Assembly: GCA_946479905.1 (NCBI GenBank)
Contig: CAMLIA010000109.1
Location: 1 to 14,778 of the forward strand
Length of the DNA stretch: 14,778 nt
Direction: 5' to 3'
Source of the DNA: an uncultured Frankiales bacterium
Lineage (GTDB): Bacteria > Actinomycetota > Actinomycetes > Mycobacteriales > SCTD01
Both the position numbers and the translations under genes were made by a program. Below are positions 14,082 through 14,778 of this stretch, one piece after another. The notes beneath the pieces are model-generated. The model was not told the origin of the DNA. It did not search any database and saw nothing but the letters and a program-made list of their open reading frames with translations. Position 1 is the first letter of the stretch. Each line of letters opens with the position of its first letter.

Positions 14082-14778
14082 CGGTGCTCCGTCGGTGAGA
14101 GGACCAGGTGGCCCGCGAGCAGGTTCAGCTCGGCCGGCGAGCCGTGCCGGGCCGAGAGCGACAGCGCACGCTTGAGGTAGTGGTGCAGGGGGTGCTCGAC
14201 CGTGAAGCCCATGCCCCCGAGGACCTGCAGCACGGTCTCGCAGGCCTGGACAGCTGCCGTGCTCGCGCGTGCCTTCGCGGTGGCGGCGAGCAGCGTCGCC
14301 TCGCGGTCGTCGACGGTGCCCAGCTCGGTGGCGGCGAAGTCGACGACGTTTGCGAGCGAGCGCGCGGTGACCGCGACACCGGCCAGCAGGTGCTGCACCG
14401 CCTGGAAGCTGCCGATGGGGCGGCCGAACTGCTCCCGCGTCAAGGCGTGCTCGACGCCGAACGACAGGACGCGCTCGGTGATGCCGGCGAGGTAGGCCGC
14501 GTCGCCGAGCCGGGTCCACGCCCGGAAGCGCGCGGGCAGCTGGGCGTCCGACGAGCGGACCCAGTGACCGTCCTCGAGGGCGCAGTCGAAGGTCACGTGG
14601 CCGGTCGGCTGGCAGGGGTCCGCGCCGCGCAGCTGCTCGACGTGCACGCCGGGGTGCGCGGACGGCAGGACGACCAGCCGTTCGCCCTCGTCCGTGACGG
14701 CCTGCACGAGCAGCGCCTCGGTCGTGCCGGCGCCCAGCACGCACCGGGCGGTGCCCTGCAGCCTGCCCCCGGTCACCG
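14078..14778 (-). CDS. Acyl-CoA dehydrogenase, C-terminal part (runs off the right edge)
   Basis: About 233 codons are present; the N-terminus lies beyond the window, and the GTG near 14776 is probably an internal valine. The visible part holds the end of the central beta domain and the C-terminal four-helix bundle, with the family hallmarks EHALTREQFGRPIGSFQAVQHLLA and QVLGGMGFTVEHPLHHYLKRA. Acyl-CoA dehydrogenases use FAD to introduce an alpha,beta double bond into an acyl-CoA. Several actinobacterial members in steroid-type clusters work as heteromers with a second dehydrogenase subunit, which, if present, would be upstream outside the window. The stop overlaps the ATG of the hydratase-family gene. 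Confidence 0.9.
   Translation of the reverse strand, partial: VTGGRLQGTARCVLGAGTTEALLVQAVTDEGERLVVLPSAHPGVHVEQLRGADPCQPTGHVTFDCALEDGHWVRSSDAQLPARFRAWTRLGDAAYLAGITERVLSFGVEHALTREQFGRPIGSFQAVQHLLAGVAVTARSLANVVDFAATELGTVDDREATLLAATAKARASTAAVQACETVLQVLGGMGFTVEHPLHHYLKRALSLSARHGSPAELNLLAGHLVLSPTEHR

Overview
The window is high-GC, gene-dense bacterial DNA. Frequent GTG starts, four-base stop/start overlaps, a DrrA/DrrB-type ABC exporter, an SCP2-type thiolase and TetR control together point to an actinobacterium. The genus cannot be told from the sequence. There are no rRNA or tRNA genes, insertion sequences, CRISPR arrays or phage genes, and no gene-free stretch longer than about 90 bases.

Layout, left to right. 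(1) Bases 2-1137 hold the end of a DrrA-like ABC ATPase and its DrrB-like permease, both on +. They converge on the next gene with 4 bases between stops and probably belong to a separate unit. (2) Bases 1142-2323 (-) encode an SCP2-type thiolase, divergent from a secreted lipoprotein ligand-binding protein (2392-3933, +). (3) A TetR regulator (4014-4703, +) converges on a two-gene minus-strand operon: an M19-dipeptidase-like protein (5093-6253) and a small NTF2/SnoaL-like protein (4707-5096). (4) Divergent from that pair is a tight five-gene + operon (6345-13280): CocE-type serine hydrolase, beta-lactamase-fold serine hydrolase, acyl-CoA synthetase, metal-dependent amidohydrolase and a DapB-like reductase. 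(5) It converges with 3 bases between stops on a minus-strand pair: an acyl-CoA dehydrogenase that runs off the right edge, and an enoyl-CoA hydratase-family protein.

Bases 1142-14778 read as one accessory catabolic locus. Four predicted hydrolases could open an ester, amide or lactam-type substrate. The acyl-CoA synthetase would activate the released acid. The acyl-CoA dehydrogenase, hydratase and thiolase would shorten it by a beta-oxidation-like route. The lipoprotein could capture the substrate and the TetR protein could sense it. The substrate is not deducible.

The most interesting points are: a 20-base direct-repeat element, TACRCTAC-N6-ACGCTA, in all three promoter-bearing gaps of the locus (a candidate TetR regulon site); a DapB homologue that lacks the paired catalytic histidines; an M19 homologue that lacks the N-terminal HxD metal ligands and the bridging Glu; and a probable CTG start for the first gene of the main operon.
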